Below the pieces are notes generated by a model, which worked only from the letters and a program-made list of their open reading frames with translations, did not search any database and was not told where the DNA came from. From the NCBI RefSeq assembly GCF_003265345.1, contig NZ_QFWW01000023.1, forward strand, positions 310,001 to 374,000: a DNA stretch of 64,000 nucleotides, written 5' to 3'. Every line of letters begins with the position of its first letter. Within the stretch, counting starts at the first letter, position 1. Source of the DNA: Lentzea terrae (lineage in GTDB: Bacteria > Actinomycetota > Actinomycetes > Mycobacteriales > Pseudonocardiaceae). A program made the position numbers and the translations under genes. Below are positions 17,049 to 25,505 of the stretch, one piece after another.

Positions 17049-18521
17049 ATGAGGCGTCGACTGACCGGCGCGTTCGTCGCGCTAGCGGTGGTCGTGGCAC
17101 CGGTGGGCGTGGCGAAGGCGGCCAGCTTCAACGTCAAGGACTACGGCGCGAAGGGCGACGGCAAGGCGATCGACTCGGTCGCCATCGACAAGGCCATCGC
17201 CGCGGCGGCGGCGGCGAACGGCGGCATCGTCGAAATCCCGCCCGGCACGTACCTCTCGCGCTCGATCCACCTCAAGAGCAACATCACGATCAACATCCAG
17301 CAGGGCGCGCGGATCGTGGCGTCCGGCAGCGGCATCGACGCGCCGGAGTCGAACCCGAACTCGCGCTACCAGGACTTCGGCCACAGCCACTTCCGCAACG
17401 CGCTGCTGTGGGGCGAGAACGTCGAGAACATCAACTTCACCGGCAAGGGCGTGATCGACGGCGCCAACAAGCTCGAGACCGGCGAGAACATCCCGGCGGG
17501 CAAGGGCGACAAGATGCTGTCGCTGAAGTTCTGCAAGAACGTCAACATCACCGACGTGACGTTCCGCGAGGCCGGCCACTTCGCGATCATCGTCAACGGC
17601 TGCAACGGGATGAAGCTCGACCGGATCACCGTCGACAGCCCCGACGACCGCGACGGCATCAACTTCATCAACAGCTCCAACATCGAGCTGTCCAACTCGA
17701 CGATCATCTCCAGCGACGACGCGGTGGCGTTCAAGTCCGACTTCGCCACGGGCAAGACCTTCTTGTCAGAGAACAACATCGTCCGCGACTCGACCATCCA
17801 GTCGACGGAGAACAACGCCATCCAGTTCGGCTCGGAGACCTGCGGCAGCTTCAAGAACATCCAGTTCCGCAACCTCAAGGTCACCGGCGCCTCGAAGGCG
17901 GGCCTCGGCATGGTGTCGATGGACGGCGCGACGATCGAGGACGTCGTCTACGACAACATCCAGCTCACCAAGACCGCCTCGCCGATCTTCATCCACATCG
18001 GCAAGCGCGGCCGCTGCCCAGGCAGCCCGCCCGCCGGGAAGATCCGCAACATCACCTACCGGAACATCACCGGCACGAACCTGACGGCGCCGCGCGACAT
18101 CCCCGGCGACCCGGAGTACGCGTCGACCATCTCCGGCCGGTCCGACTCGAAGATCACCGGCCTGACGTTCGACCACGTGCAGCTCACGGTTCCCGGCAAC
18201 CACAAGGAATCGGACGCTTCCCGCACGCCTCCGGAGGTCTCCGACGCGTACCCGCCGCGGATCTTCGGCGTGCGACCGGCGTTCGGCTTCTGGATCCGCA
18301 ACGCGACCGACGTGAAGTTCCTCAACAGCACGATCGAGTTCGACCGGAACGACGGACGGCCGGCGTTCACCACCGACAGCGTGCAGAACATCTCGCTCAA
18401 CGGCGTGCAGGTGGAACGCAGCACCGGCGCGAATGACCTGCAGTGGCGAAAGAGCAGCGGCACGTCGGTCACGAACAGCACGTCGACGAGCGGTCAGGCC
18501 TTGCGCGCCAAGACGAGCTAG
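17049..18521 (+). CDS. Secreted GH28-family polygalacturonase-like protein
   Basis: This 490-residue exported right-handed beta-helix protein probably cleaves pectic or related polysaccharides. The signal peptide (MRRRLTGAFVALAVVVAPVG) is cut near AKA. The N-terminal FNVKDYGAKGDGKAID motif is typical of pectin-active helices. The catalytic region reads DGINFINSS, then SSDDAVAFKSD, a variant of the GH28 NTD/DD motifs; I did not see the usual GHG and RIK. Fourteen-odd repeats of the N-x-x-I-x-N-S-T type follow. A LacI-like operator lies upstream, implying substrate induction. The stop codon lies in the arm of the palindromic element that follows. Confidence 0.8.
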   Translation: MRRRLTGAFVALAVVVAPVGVAKAASFNVKDYGAKGDGKAIDSVAIDKAIAAAAAANGGIVEIPPGTYLSRSIHLKSNITINIQQGARIVASGSGIDAPESNPNSRYQDFGHSHFRNALLWGENVENINFTGKGVIDGANKLETGENIPAGKGDKMLSLKFCKNVNITDVTFREAGHFAIIVNGCNGMKLDRITVDSPDDRDGINFINSSNIELSNSTIISSDDAVAFKSDFATGKTFLSENNIVRDSTIQSTENNAIQFGSETCGSFKNIQFRNLKVTGASKAGLGMVSMDGATIEDVVYDNIQLTKTASPIFIHIGKRGRCPGSPPAGKIRNITYRNITGTNLTAPRDIPGDPEYASTISGRSDSKITGLTFDHVQLTVPGNHKESDASRTPPEVSDAYPPRIFGVRPAFGFWIRNATDVKFLNSTIEFDRNDGRPAFTTDSVQNISLNGVQVERSTGANDLQWRKSSGTSVTNSTSTSGQALRAKTS

Positions 18522-18684
18522 TGGCGCGGCTCGGAACGTTGCCGAGCGAATTCGCGGTCAGACGGGTGCATCGTGGTGCCGCCCCCGCGTCCTCGTACTG
18601 GATGTATGGGGGGCGCGGGGGCGGTGCCGCGAGGCGCCCTGCTGAGCGTGAATTCACCGCCCACGTTCCGAGTCGCGCCACTAG
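18518..18684. repeat. Long palindromic element, copy 1 (167 bp)
   Basis: The outer arms 18518-18539 and 18663-18684 pair over 22 bp with one G.U-type mismatch. Inside them a second complementary block contains GAATTC on both sides. The central part (18558-18648) is nearly identical to a second copy at 30489-30578 and forms a GC-rich stem (GGTGCCGCC pairing with GGCGGTGCC). The outer arms do not match those of copy 2. The element separates two convergent genes, and its arms hold both of their TAG stops. An IS630-type element has inserted at its right edge. Confidence 0.75.
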
Positions 18685-19816
18685 TGTCCTGCGCCTGAAA
18701 TCCGCCAGGTAAGTCTAGTGTGGGTTGATGGCACGGATTGGACGTCCTCCTGCTGAGGTGACGTTGACCGAGCAGGAGCGGGAGACGCTGGAGCGGTGGG
18801 CGCGGCGGGCGAAGTCGTCGCAGGTGCTGGCGCAGCGGTGCAGGATCGTGCTGGCGTGCGCGGATGGTCTGCCGGGCAAGCAGATCGCGGAGGACCTGCG
18901 GGTGCATGAGGCGACGGTGACCAAGTGGCGCAGGCGGTTTCTGCGGGATCGACTGGATGGCCTGGTCGATGAGCAACGGCCGGGCCGGCCGCCGTCGATC
19001 ACGGTGGACCAGGTCGAGGAGGTGATCGTGGCGACGCTGGAGGAGACTCCGCGCAACGCCACGCACTGGTCGCGGGCGTCGATGGCCGAACGCACCGGCT
19101 TGAGCAAGTCGACCATCGGCCGGATCTGGCGCGATTTCGGCCTCAAGCCCCATCGTGCCGAGACGTTCAAGCTCTCCACTGATCCGTTGTTCGTGGAGAA
19201 GGTCGTCGATGTTGTTGCCCTGTACCACAATCCGCCCGAGCGGGCGGTGGTGCTGTGTGTGGACGAGAAGAGTCAGATCCAGGCGCTGGACCGGTCCCAG
19301 CCGGTGCTGCCGATGATGCCGGGCATGCCCGAGCGGCGCACTCACGACTATGTCCGCAACGGCATCACCAGTCTGTTCGCCGCGTTCAACGTCGCCGATG
19401 GCACGGTGATCAGTGAGTTGCACCGCCAGCACCGCGCCGCCGAGTTCCGCAAGTTCCTGGTCACGATCGACAAGACCGTGCCCGCGGAGTTGGACGTGCA
19501 CCTGGTCTGCGATAACTACGGCACCCACAAGACTCCGGCGATCAAGACCTGGCTGACCCGCCATCCCCGGTTCCACATGCACTTCACCCCGACCGGATCC
19601 AGCTGGATCAACCAGGTCGAACGCTGGTTCGGCTTCCTCACCGACCAGCAGATCACCCGCGGCACACACCGCAGCGTCCAGGCGCTGGAGAAAGACATCC
19701 GCGCCTGGATCACCGACTGGAACACCCACCCGCGGCCGTTCATCTGGACCAAGACCGCCGAAGAGATCCTCGAATCACTCGCCCGATTTTGCAGGCGAAT
19801 TTCCGGCGCAGGACAC
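18684..19816 (+). mobile_element. IS630-family insertion sequence
   Basis: The element is 1133 bp with 23-bp terminal inverted repeats (GTGTCCTGCGCC at both ends, 21 of 23 matching) and flanked by the TA duplication typical of IS630/Tc1 elements (18682-18683 and 19817-19818). It carries one apparently intact transposase gene. It lies in the right outer arm of the palindromic element, between two convergent genes. Confidence 0.88.
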
Positions 19817-19819
19817 TAG
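18728..19819 (+). CDS. IS630-family DDE transposase
   Basis: This single-frame transposase of 363 residues has an N-terminal helix-turn-helix (KQIAEDLRVHEATVTKWRRR), a second DNA-binding segment (WSRASMAERTGLSKSTIGRIW) and the DDE core: LCVDEKSQIQ, LVCDNYGTHK and SSWINQVERWFGF. All three acidic residues are present, so it looks active. The start is ATG 18728; a TTG one codon upstream is the alternative. The TAG stop is not inside the element: it is formed by the duplicated target TA plus the next flanking G. Confidence 0.9.
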   Translation: MARIGRPPAEVTLTEQERETLERWARRAKSSQVLAQRCRIVLACADGLPGKQIAEDLRVHEATVTKWRRRFLRDRLDGLVDEQRPGRPPSITVDQVEEVIVATLEETPRNATHWSRASMAERTGLSKSTIGRIWRDFGLKPHRAETFKLSTDPLFVEKVVDVVALYHNPPERAVVLCVDEKSQIQALDRSQPVLPMMPGMPERRTHDYVRNGITSLFAAFNVADGTVISELHRQHRAAEFRKFLVTIDKTVPAELDVHLVCDNYGTHKTPAIKTWLTRHPRFHMHFTPTGSSWINQVERWFGFLTDQQITRGTHRSVQALEKDIRAWITDWNTHPRPFIWTKTAEEILESLARFCRRISGAGH

Positions 19820-20616
19820 ATGACGCCGACCGCGCCATAGGTAGAGGCGTCCGCGGCCGCGGACGTACCGGGCAGCTCGCCGTCCGATCTCCAGTGGGCG
19901 GCGAGCACCAGTCCGGGCTCGAGCAGCTTCAGCCCGCACACGAACTCTTCGACGTCCTGCTTGGTGCGCGGGACCAGCGTGCTGCCGAGGTCGTCGGACA
20001 ACGAGAGCAGCCCCTCCACGAGATCGGGCTCGACGTCCTTGGTCAGGTGCGTCAACGCCAGCACACTGCCCTCGCACAGCGCCGCCCGATAGCGTGCGAC
20101 GACACCCGCGGGCTCGTCGTGGACGTACGGGAGGATGCCGACCATCAGCACGGCGGTCGGCTTGGTGAAGTCGATGAGGCGGCGCGTTTCCGGGTCCCGC
20201 AGCACGGCGCCGACATCGCACACGTCGGCCTGCACGATGGCGGCGCTCAGGTTGTCGCGCAGCATGGTGCGGGCGTGGGCGACGGTCACCGGGTCGTGGT
20301 CGACGTAGACCACGTTGCAGGACGCGTCGAGGGCCTGGGCGACCTCGTGCACGTTGCCCGCGGTCGGGATGCCGCTGCCGAGGTCGAGGAACTGGCGGAT
20401 GCCCATCTCCTCGACGCACAACCTGACGACCCTGCGCGAGAACGAGCGGATCGCGCGGGCCATCTCGGCCACCGGGAAGTGCTTGATGGTCTCCTCGGCG
20501 AGGGCGCGGTCGACCGCGAAGTTGTGGGCGCCGCCGAGGTAGTAGTCGAAGAGGCGAGCCACGTTTGGGCGTTCGGAACCGCCGTTTGTCGTCACCCGCT
20601 TCGGGCCGTCCTGCAC
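19816..20616 (-). CDS. SAM-dependent methyltransferase, PF04672 (DUF574) family
   Basis: This 266-residue protein belongs to an actinomycete-expanded methyltransferase family. Diagnostic segments are RPNVARLFDYYLGGAHNFAVD near the N-terminus, the SAM-binding FLDLGSGIPTAGNVHEVAQ, YVDHDPVTVAHAR and LMVGILPYVHDEPAG. The substrate is unknown. The start is GTG 20616 with GAGG upstream. Its stop TAG lies at the junction with the IS630 insertion; before insertion it belonged to the arm of the palindromic element. It is convergent with the pectinase. Confidence 0.85.
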   Translation of the reverse strand: MQDGPKRVTTNGGSERPNVARLFDYYLGGAHNFAVDRALAEETIKHFPVAEMARAIRSFSRRVVRLCVEEMGIRQFLDLGSGIPTAGNVHEVAQALDASCNVVYVDHDPVTVAHARTMLRDNLSAAIVQADVCDVGAVLRDPETRRLIDFTKPTAVLMVGILPYVHDEPAGVVARYRAALCEGSVLALTHLTKDVEPDLVEGLLSLSDDLGSTLVPRTKQDVEEFVCGLKLLEPGLVLAAHWRSDGELPGTSAAADASTYGAVGVI

Positions 20617-20728
20617 TGCGACACCTCACCCTGCTGCCGAGCGGCGCGAACGCTGGCAGCACGGTAACTGGCTACTCCGTTCGTGTCCATCCACCATTCG
20701 TGAACACGCACGGTGACGTCTGCAGATG

Positions 20729-20779
20729 GCACGCGGGGCGCTTTCGCACGCTCATGTCGTACGAAAGCGCCCCGCGTGC
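20729..20779 (-). terminator. 18-bp perfect hairpin after the serine protease
   Basis: GCACGCGGGGCGCTTTCG (20729-20746) is perfectly complementary to 20762-20779 around a 15-base loop, 8 bp beyond the protease stop. Confidence 0.85.
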
Positions 20780-20786
20780 GGTCAGA

Positions 20787-21497
20787 TCAGACGCCGGCGG
20801 TCGTGCGGATCCAGTTGCGGTACGGGGTGTGGTTGATGCTGGTGTAGTTGGAGCGCGTCGCGCGGTCCGACGTCGAGGCGACGCCGACCTGACGGCCGTT
20901 GGCGAACATCGGGCCACCGGAGTCACCGCCGGCCGCGATGCCGTCGACCCGCTGGACCGAGATGGCGACGCCACCGCGGTAGTCACGGCCGTTGGTGGAC
21001 GTGACGCGGGTGTTCGCGACCTTCAGGTAGCGCGACTGGCAGTTGATCTCCGGCTGGTTGGTGCAGGTGGCGCCCCAGCCGTAGAGCTGCACGGTCTGGC
21101 CGACCGAGACGGGGTTGACGAGCGGGGAGAACGGCGCGGACATCGACGTGGTCACGTGCACCAGCGCCAGGTCGGCGGACGGGTGCTTGATCACCCGGTC
21201 ACCGGTCACCAGCTGGCCACCGGACGTCTGGTCCAGGCTGCCCGCCCGGAACGTGTACCTGGCGGTGCTGGACGCCACGCAGTGCTCAGCGGTCAGGATC
21301 CACTGAGGTGCGATCTTGGTGGCCGAGCAGTTCTCCCGGCCGTTGGCGAACAGACGTGCCGCGTAGGGGAAGTTCGACGCGTAGCTGCCACCGATGATCA
21401 TCGGCGACATGTCCGGCTCGTCCGGAGCAGCCGACGCGACAGGAGCGAGGGAGAGCGCCGCCAGGAAGGCGCCCGCGATCGCGGTCAGAACACGCAT
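20787..21497 (-). CDS. Secreted trypsin-like serine protease (S1 family)
   Basis: This 236-residue exported chymotrypsin-fold protease has a signal peptide of about 23 residues, then a short propeptide and a mature-type N-terminus IIGG (34-37). The catalytic triad is visible: His72 in TAEHC, Asp109 in SADLALV and Ser193 in GDSGGP. Cysteines 57/73 and 145/153 probably form disulfides. Streptomyces trypsin homologues are similar in length. The gene is monocistronic with its own strong terminator. Confidence 0.92.
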   Translation of the reverse strand: MRVLTAIAGAFLAALSLAPVASAAPDEPDMSPMIIGGSYASNFPYAARLFANGRENCSATKIAPQWILTAEHCVASSTARYTFRAGSLDQTSGGQLVTGDRVIKHPSADLALVHVTTSMSAPFSPLVNPVSVGQTVQLYGWGATCTNQPEINCQSRYLKVANTRVTSTNGRDYRGGVAISVQRVDGIAAGGDSGGPMFANGRQVGVASTSDRATRSNYTSINHTPYRNWIRTTAGV

Positions 21498-21579
21498 GGT
21501 TGGTCACCTCGTGAGTGCAGGGAGTGGTTAAGCAACCACGCACAGCTTCACCCGGTCGTGTGACCCTGACCACCCTCCG

Positions 21580-21999
21580 TTAGTCGGCTTTGTCGCCTTC
21601 CGAGACATCGGAGAGGCCCATCGCCCACTTGCGCCCGTCGCTGGTGAACAGCAGCACGAGCACAACGACGCAGTAGATGCCCGCCAACGAGCCCAACAAC
21701 TGTTGCTCTGACGGCCCGTAGGCGTACCAGGCGCAGCCGAGCAGCAGCAGCTGCGTGACGATCACGGGCGTGCGGGCGCCGTGCTGGCCGCGGAACAACA
21801 TGACCGACGCGAAGATCGCCCCGCCGAACCAGATCACGAGCACACCGGCGGCACCGAGGATCGGGCCGCCGGAAGGTGCGCCCTGAATCACCCGGACGAC
21901 GAGTGCGACGGCCAGCGCGATACCGCCCAGGCCCTGCAAAAAGGTGAGCGCGGCGGCACCACGCACAGCGCGCGGTGGCACCGGGGTCGCAGTGGTCAC
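21580..21999 (-). CDS. Four-helix integral membrane protein (possible Rv3217c counterpart)
   Basis: This 139-residue protein has four hydrophobic segments (GIALAVALVVRVIQ, GAAGVLVIWFGGAIFASVML, VIVTQLLLLGCAWYAYG, LAGIYCVVVLVLLF) and a charged C-terminal tail. The start is GTG 21999 with AAAGG upstream; an upstream start at 22032 adds 11 residues. In M. tuberculosis a small membrane protein lies at the same place near whiB1, but orthology is only suggested by position. The function is unknown. Confidence 0.7.
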   Translation of the reverse strand: MTTATPVPPRAVRGAAALTFLQGLGGIALAVALVVRVIQGAPSGGPILGAAGVLVIWFGGAIFASVMLFRGQHGARTPVIVTQLLLLGCAWYAYGPSEQQLLGSLAGIYCVVVLVLLFTSDGRKWAMGLSDVSEGDKAD

Positions 22000-22250
22000 T
22001 GGAGACCTTTCCTCACGTTCTGTACTGGTCACGGATCGTAGGCCACCCGGTTGGAGGGCTCTCCGAGCACGCCCGGCGCGGGAAGATCAAGGGGCCTTCA
22101 GCGAGCCGGCGGTCGTCCGGGGTGCACTCGGCTGCGAGGCGCACGCAGTGCTAGCGGAAGGGAGATTTGGGCCACTTTCGTGAGGCCGGAGCCACCCTTA
22201 GGGAGGACATGCGCGCCGCTGACGGTCACGCACTGTCTTACTCTCAAGTA

Positions 22251-23192
22251 GTGCGCGCTCTTCTCGTGGTGAACCCGCAGGCGACTACAACAACGCCGGC
22301 GGGCCGTGACGTGTTGGCGCACGCGCTCGCCAGCGACGTGCGGCTGGAGATCATCGAGACCTCCTACCGCGGCCACGCGGCAGACGCGGCGCACAAAGCT
22401 GCGGAGGACGGGTTCGACCTGGTCATCGCCCACGGCGGCGACGGCACGGTCAACGAGGTCGTGAACGGCATCCTGCGCGGCGGCCCCCGTCCGGACAAGC
22501 CGATGCTGGGCGTCGTGCCCGGCGGTTCGGCCAACGTCTTCGCCGGCGCGCTGGGCATCCCGCGCGACCCGGTCGAGGCCACGCACGTCCTGCTTCAGTC
22601 GATCGAGCACGGCACCAAGCGCCGGATCGGGCTCGGCCAGGTGTTCGCGGACGTCGTCGAGGGCGACAAAGGCCGCTGGTTCACCTTCAACGCGGGCATG
22701 GGCCTCGACGCCGACGTCGTCGCGGGCGTGGAGAAGAAGCGCGCCAAAGGCCGCAACGCGAGCCCTGCTCTCTATCTGACCGTCGCGCTCGGGGCTTATG
22801 CGCAGAACGTCCGGAAACCGCAGCACTTCACAGTCGAGGTGCCGGACGAGGCCCCGTTCAGCGACGTCGGCATGGTGTTCGTGTCGAACACCGACCCGTG
22901 GACGTACTTCGGCGACAAGGCGATCCAGCTCAACCCCAGCACGTCCTTCGACGGTGGCCTGGGCCTGAGCGCTCTGAAGACCCTTCGCGTGCCCACCGTC
23001 GGGCGCTATGTAGCCCAGGTGCTCGCCACCGGTAACCCGAAGGGCGGGAATCTCGTTCGGCGCGATGACGTGGGTTATGTCAGAGTGAAGTGCGAGGAGC
23101 CCGCCAACCTCCAGGTCGACGGTGATTTCCTCGGCATGACGACGGCGGTGGAGTTCCGGGCGGTCCCCGATGCGTTGACTGTTGCCGTATAA
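22251..23192 (+). CDS. Diacylglycerol/lipid kinase family protein (DgkB/YegS-like)
   Basis: This 313-residue DAGK-catalytic-domain protein phosphorylates diacylglycerol or a similar lipid alcohol with ATP. Seen are VVNPQATTTTP at the N-terminus, the nucleotide-binding IAHGGDGTVNEVVNG, VPGGSANVFAGALGIP and the late LQVDGDFLG. In M. tuberculosis a similar gene lies by whiB1 (Rv3218). The start is GTG 22251, where similarity begins; the open upstream frame has no conserved content. Confidence 0.85.
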   Translation: MRALLVVNPQATTTTPAGRDVLAHALASDVRLEIIETSYRGHAADAAHKAAEDGFDLVIAHGGDGTVNEVVNGILRGGPRPDKPMLGVVPGGSANVFAGALGIPRDPVEATHVLLQSIEHGTKRRIGLGQVFADVVEGDKGRWFTFNAGMGLDADVVAGVEKKRAKGRNASPALYLTVALGAYAQNVRKPQHFTVEVPDEAPFSDVGMVFVSNTDPWTYFGDKAIQLNPSTSFDGGLGLSALKTLRVPTVGRYVAQVLATGNPKGGNLVRRDDVGYVRVKCEEPANLQVDGDFLGMTTAVEFRAVPDALTVAV

Positions 23193-23304
23193 GCAACTTG
23201 ACAGTCCGTGATCGGTTCGTGACCGTCTCGGTACCCACCCGGGATGTACTGCAGTCGAGTGACAGCAGAGCGTGAAACCCCAGGTGAACGGTGTCGATCT
23301 TTTG

Positions 23305-23366
23305 GGTGAGTTCACTCACCGGGTCAGTGCTAACCCCTTGACATCCCAGCCGTTCGTGAAAGCATT
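23305..23366 (+). promoter_or_regulatory. Putative whiB1 promoter with upstream palindrome
   Basis: A perfect inverted repeat GGTGAG-TTCA-CTCACC (23305-23320) precedes a good -35 TTGACA (23338-23343); the -10 at the right spacing (AGCATT) is weak. The palindrome could be an operator. Mycobacterial whiB1 is CRP-controlled, but this is not a CRP consensus. Confidence 0.35.
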
Positions 23367-23436
23367 CACAAGCACCCCAAAACGACCGCTGACAACCGGC
23401 GTGCCCTTGTGCGCGCCTAGCTGAGGAGTAGTTCCA

Positions 23437-23691
23437 ATGGACTGGCGCCACCGCGCGATCTGCCGCGACGAGGACCCCGAGCTGTTCTTCCCCGTTGGGA
23501 ACAGTGGTCCCGCGCTGCTTCAGATCGCCGAGGCGAAGACCGTCTGCCGCCGTTGCCCCGTCGTATCCGACTGCCTCGCGTGGGCGCTCGAGAGCGGCCA
23601 GGACGCCGGCGTCTGGGGCGGGATGAGCGAAGACGAGCGCCGCGCTCTCAAGCGCCGCAACGCCCGCACGCGGGCCCGCAGCAACGCCTGA
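23437..23691 (+). CDS. whiB1: WhiB-family iron-sulfur transcriptional regulator, WhiB1-like
   Basis: This 84-residue [4Fe-4S] protein senses nitric oxide/redox state and binds the major sigma factor. Cluster ligands are Cys9, Cys37, Cys40 and Cys46 (VCRRCPVVSDC), followed by the turn GVWGG and an arginine-rich DNA-binding tail (ALKRRNARTRARS). Length and the SGPALLQIAEAK segment match WhiB1 rather than WhiB2 or WhmD. The neighbour pdtaS is as in mycobacteria. The stop is followed by a strong terminator. Confidence 0.92.
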   Translation: MDWRHRAICRDEDPELFFPVGNSGPALLQIAEAKTVCRRCPVVSDCLAWALESGQDAGVWGGMSEDERRALKRRNARTRARSNA

Positions 23692-23725
23692 CCAGGCAGT
23701 TAGCCGCGACAAGCTACATATAAGT

Positions 23726-23762
23726 AGAAGCCCGACACCGTGCCAGGTGTCGGGCTTCTTCT
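23726..23762. terminator. Terminator between whiB1 and pdtaS
   Basis: AGAAGCCCGACACC (23726-23739) and its perfect complement (23746-23759) form a 14-bp stem with a 6-base loop and a T-rich tail. It can serve both convergent genes. Confidence 0.88.
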
Positions 23763-23833
23763 TTGTTTGCACACCCTCCCGCATGACCACGTGAGACCGC
23801 TGAGGCTGGTCGTCACGTGTGCACGGCGTTAGT

Positions 23834-25312
23834 TTAGCGCCGCCCTCTGAGCGGTACGCGCAGGACCGCCTCTGTACCGCCTCGAGGCCTGCGCCGCAAG
23901 CTCAACGAGCCCCTCAGTTCGGAGTCGACGAGGGTCCGAACGATCTGCAAACCGAGACGATCCGTGCGCTCCAGGGAGAAACCGGGCGGAAGCCCCTTGC
24001 CGTCGTCGGAGATCGTCACGTCGAGCCACTTGGCTGACCGCTCGGAGTGCACGACGACCTCTCCGCGCTGGCCAGGGGCGTAGGCGTGCTCGAACGCGTT
24101 CTGCACGAGCTCGGTCAGCACCATCACGAGCGGCGTCGCGATCTCGGCCGGAACGATCCCGAAACCACCCTCGCGGCGGACCTTCACCTGGGTCTCGGTG
24201 ACCGCCACGTCGCTCATCATCGGGATCACCTTGTCGACCACGTCGTCAAGATCGACTCGCTCGTCCACGGACATCGACAACGTCTCGTGCACGAGTGCGA
24301 TGGAAGTCACACGCCGCACCGACTCGGCGAGCGCCTCCTTGGCCTCCGGGTTCGTCAACCTGCGACTTTGCAGCCTGAGCAACGCGGCCACGGTCTGCAG
24401 GTTGTTCTTCACCCGGTGGTGGATCTCGCGGATCGTGGCGTCCTTGGACATCAACGCTCGGTCGCGGCGGCGCACCTCGGTGACGTCGCGGCACAGCACG
24501 ATGGCGCCGGCAGCCTGTCCGCGTGGCCGTAGGGGCAAAGAACGGAACAGTACTGCGGCACCGCGCCGTGACTCGGCCTCCATGCGCATGGACGGCTGCC
24601 CGTCCAACGCCTGCCGGATGCGTTGAGCGACCTCGGTGGCGTCGAACGGGTCGCCGATCAGGCTGCGCGTCAACGGCGCGAGATGCACGCCGACCAGGTC
24701 TGACGCGTGCCCCATGCGGTGGTAGGCCGACAGCGCGTTCGGCGAGGCGAACACCACCGCACCGGACGGGTCGAGCCTGATCAGGCCGTCACCGACGCGC
24801 GGGCTGGTGTGCACGTCCGGGGACGGTTCGGGCGCGGGGAACGTGCCGTCCGCGATCATCTGGCACAGGTCGGCCGCGCTGCCCAGGTACGAGATCTCCA
24901 ACGGCGACGGCACGCGCGGCACCGCCAGGTTCGTGCTGCGGCTCAGCACCGCGATGACCTGGGCGCCCAGCCGCACCGGGATGGTTTCGCGGCGCACGGG
25001 CACGCCCAGGTGCCAGCGAGGGTCCTCCTCGCGGCAGATCCGCGACTCGTCCATCGCCCTGCGCAGCTGCGGGTGCTCGTCCGCGTGCACCTCGCTGCCG
25101 ACCACGTCCTCCGGGTGGGCCGTGGGCGCCGTCGTCGGACGGGCCTGGGCGACGCAGAGGAAGTTCTGGTCGTCCAACGGCACCCACATGAGGAAGTCCG
25201 CGAACGACAGGTCGGAGAGGAGCTGCCACTCGGCGACGACCAGCTGGAGGTGGTCGACGGCGGCGCCGGAGAGCTTCGTGTGCTCAGCCAGCAGGTCCGT
25301 GAGCGTAGACAG
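23834..25312 (-). CDS. pdtaS: Sensor histidine kinase PdtaS
   Basis: This is a soluble histidine kinase of the HisKA_2/HWE-like class, which in mycobacteria phosphorylates the RNA-binding antiterminator PdtaR. Domain order is an N-terminal GAF-like domain, a PAS domain (GLIRLDPSGAVVFASPNALS), the phospho-acceptor segment EIHHRVKNNLQTVAALLRLQ and an HATPase with NAFEHAY and DDGKGLPPGF. ATG 25189 would remove about 41 residues that match the known PdtaS N-terminus (STLTDLLAEHTKLSG, then AVDHL). No ATG/GTG/TTG lies upstream in frame; a CTG at 25312 with GGAGG just before it is the likely start, giving 492 residues. This rare start is inference. Confidence 0.85.
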   Translation of the reverse strand: MSTLTDLLAEHTKLSGAAVDHLQLVVAEWQLLSDLSFADFLMWVPLDDQNFLCVAQARPTTAPTAHPEDVVGSEVHADEHPQLRRAMDESRICREEDPRWHLGVPVRRETIPVRLGAQVIAVLSRSTNLAVPRVPSPLEISYLGSAADLCQMIADGTFPAPEPSPDVHTSPRVGDGLIRLDPSGAVVFASPNALSAYHRMGHASDLVGVHLAPLTRSLIGDPFDATEVAQRIRQALDGQPSMRMEAESRRGAAVLFRSLPLRPRGQAAGAIVLCRDVTEVRRRDRALMSKDATIREIHHRVKNNLQTVAALLRLQSRRLTNPEAKEALAESVRRVTSIALVHETLSMSVDERVDLDDVVDKVIPMMSDVAVTETQVKVRREGGFGIVPAEIATPLVMVLTELVQNAFEHAYAPGQRGEVVVHSERSAKWLDVTISDDGKGLPPGFSLERTDRLGLQIVRTLVDSELRGSLSLRRRPRGGTEAVLRVPLRGRR

Positions 25313-25366
25313 AACTCCTCCATGAGAAACTGGTGGGTGAAGCAGTTCTGATCCTAGGAGACACCC

Positions 25367-25441
25367 ATGTCGAAGCGTGCTCGCAAGCGCCGCGACCGCA
25401 AAAAGGGCGGCGCCAACCGAGGCAAGCGCCCCAACGCCTGA
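25367..25441 (+). CDS. Ribosomal protein bL37 (24 residues)
   Basis: The 24-residue product starts MSKRARKRRDRKK and ends in GKRPNA. It matches the actinobacterial small ribosomal protein bL37 (AURKAIP1/COX24-like) known from mycobacterial 50S structures, where it contacts 23S rRNA. The start is ATG 25367 with AGGAG at seven bases. It is divergent from pdtaS and ends at a strong terminator. It is too short for routine ORF calling. Confidence 0.9.
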   Translation: MSKRARKRRDRKKGGANRGKRPNA

Positions 25442-25449
25442 GTGCTGCG

Positions 25450-25488
25450 AAAAGGCCTGGACACCATGACGGTGACCAGGCCTTTTTG
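25450..25488 (+). terminator. Terminator of the bL37 gene
   Basis: AAAAGGCCTGG and its complement CCAGGCCTTTT form an 11-bp stem followed by T residues. Confidence 0.85.
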
Positions 25489-25505
25489 TCTTCTCACGAG
25501 GACAC

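Noticed and set aside
18540..18681. Small ORFs within the palindromic element (both strands)
   Set aside because: They run through the hairpin core, lack ribosome sites and are not preserved in frame between the two copies.
23305..23320. CRP site upstream of whiB1
   Set aside because: The palindrome GGTGAGTTCACTCACC does not fit TGTGA-N6-TCACA; kept only as an unassigned possible operator.
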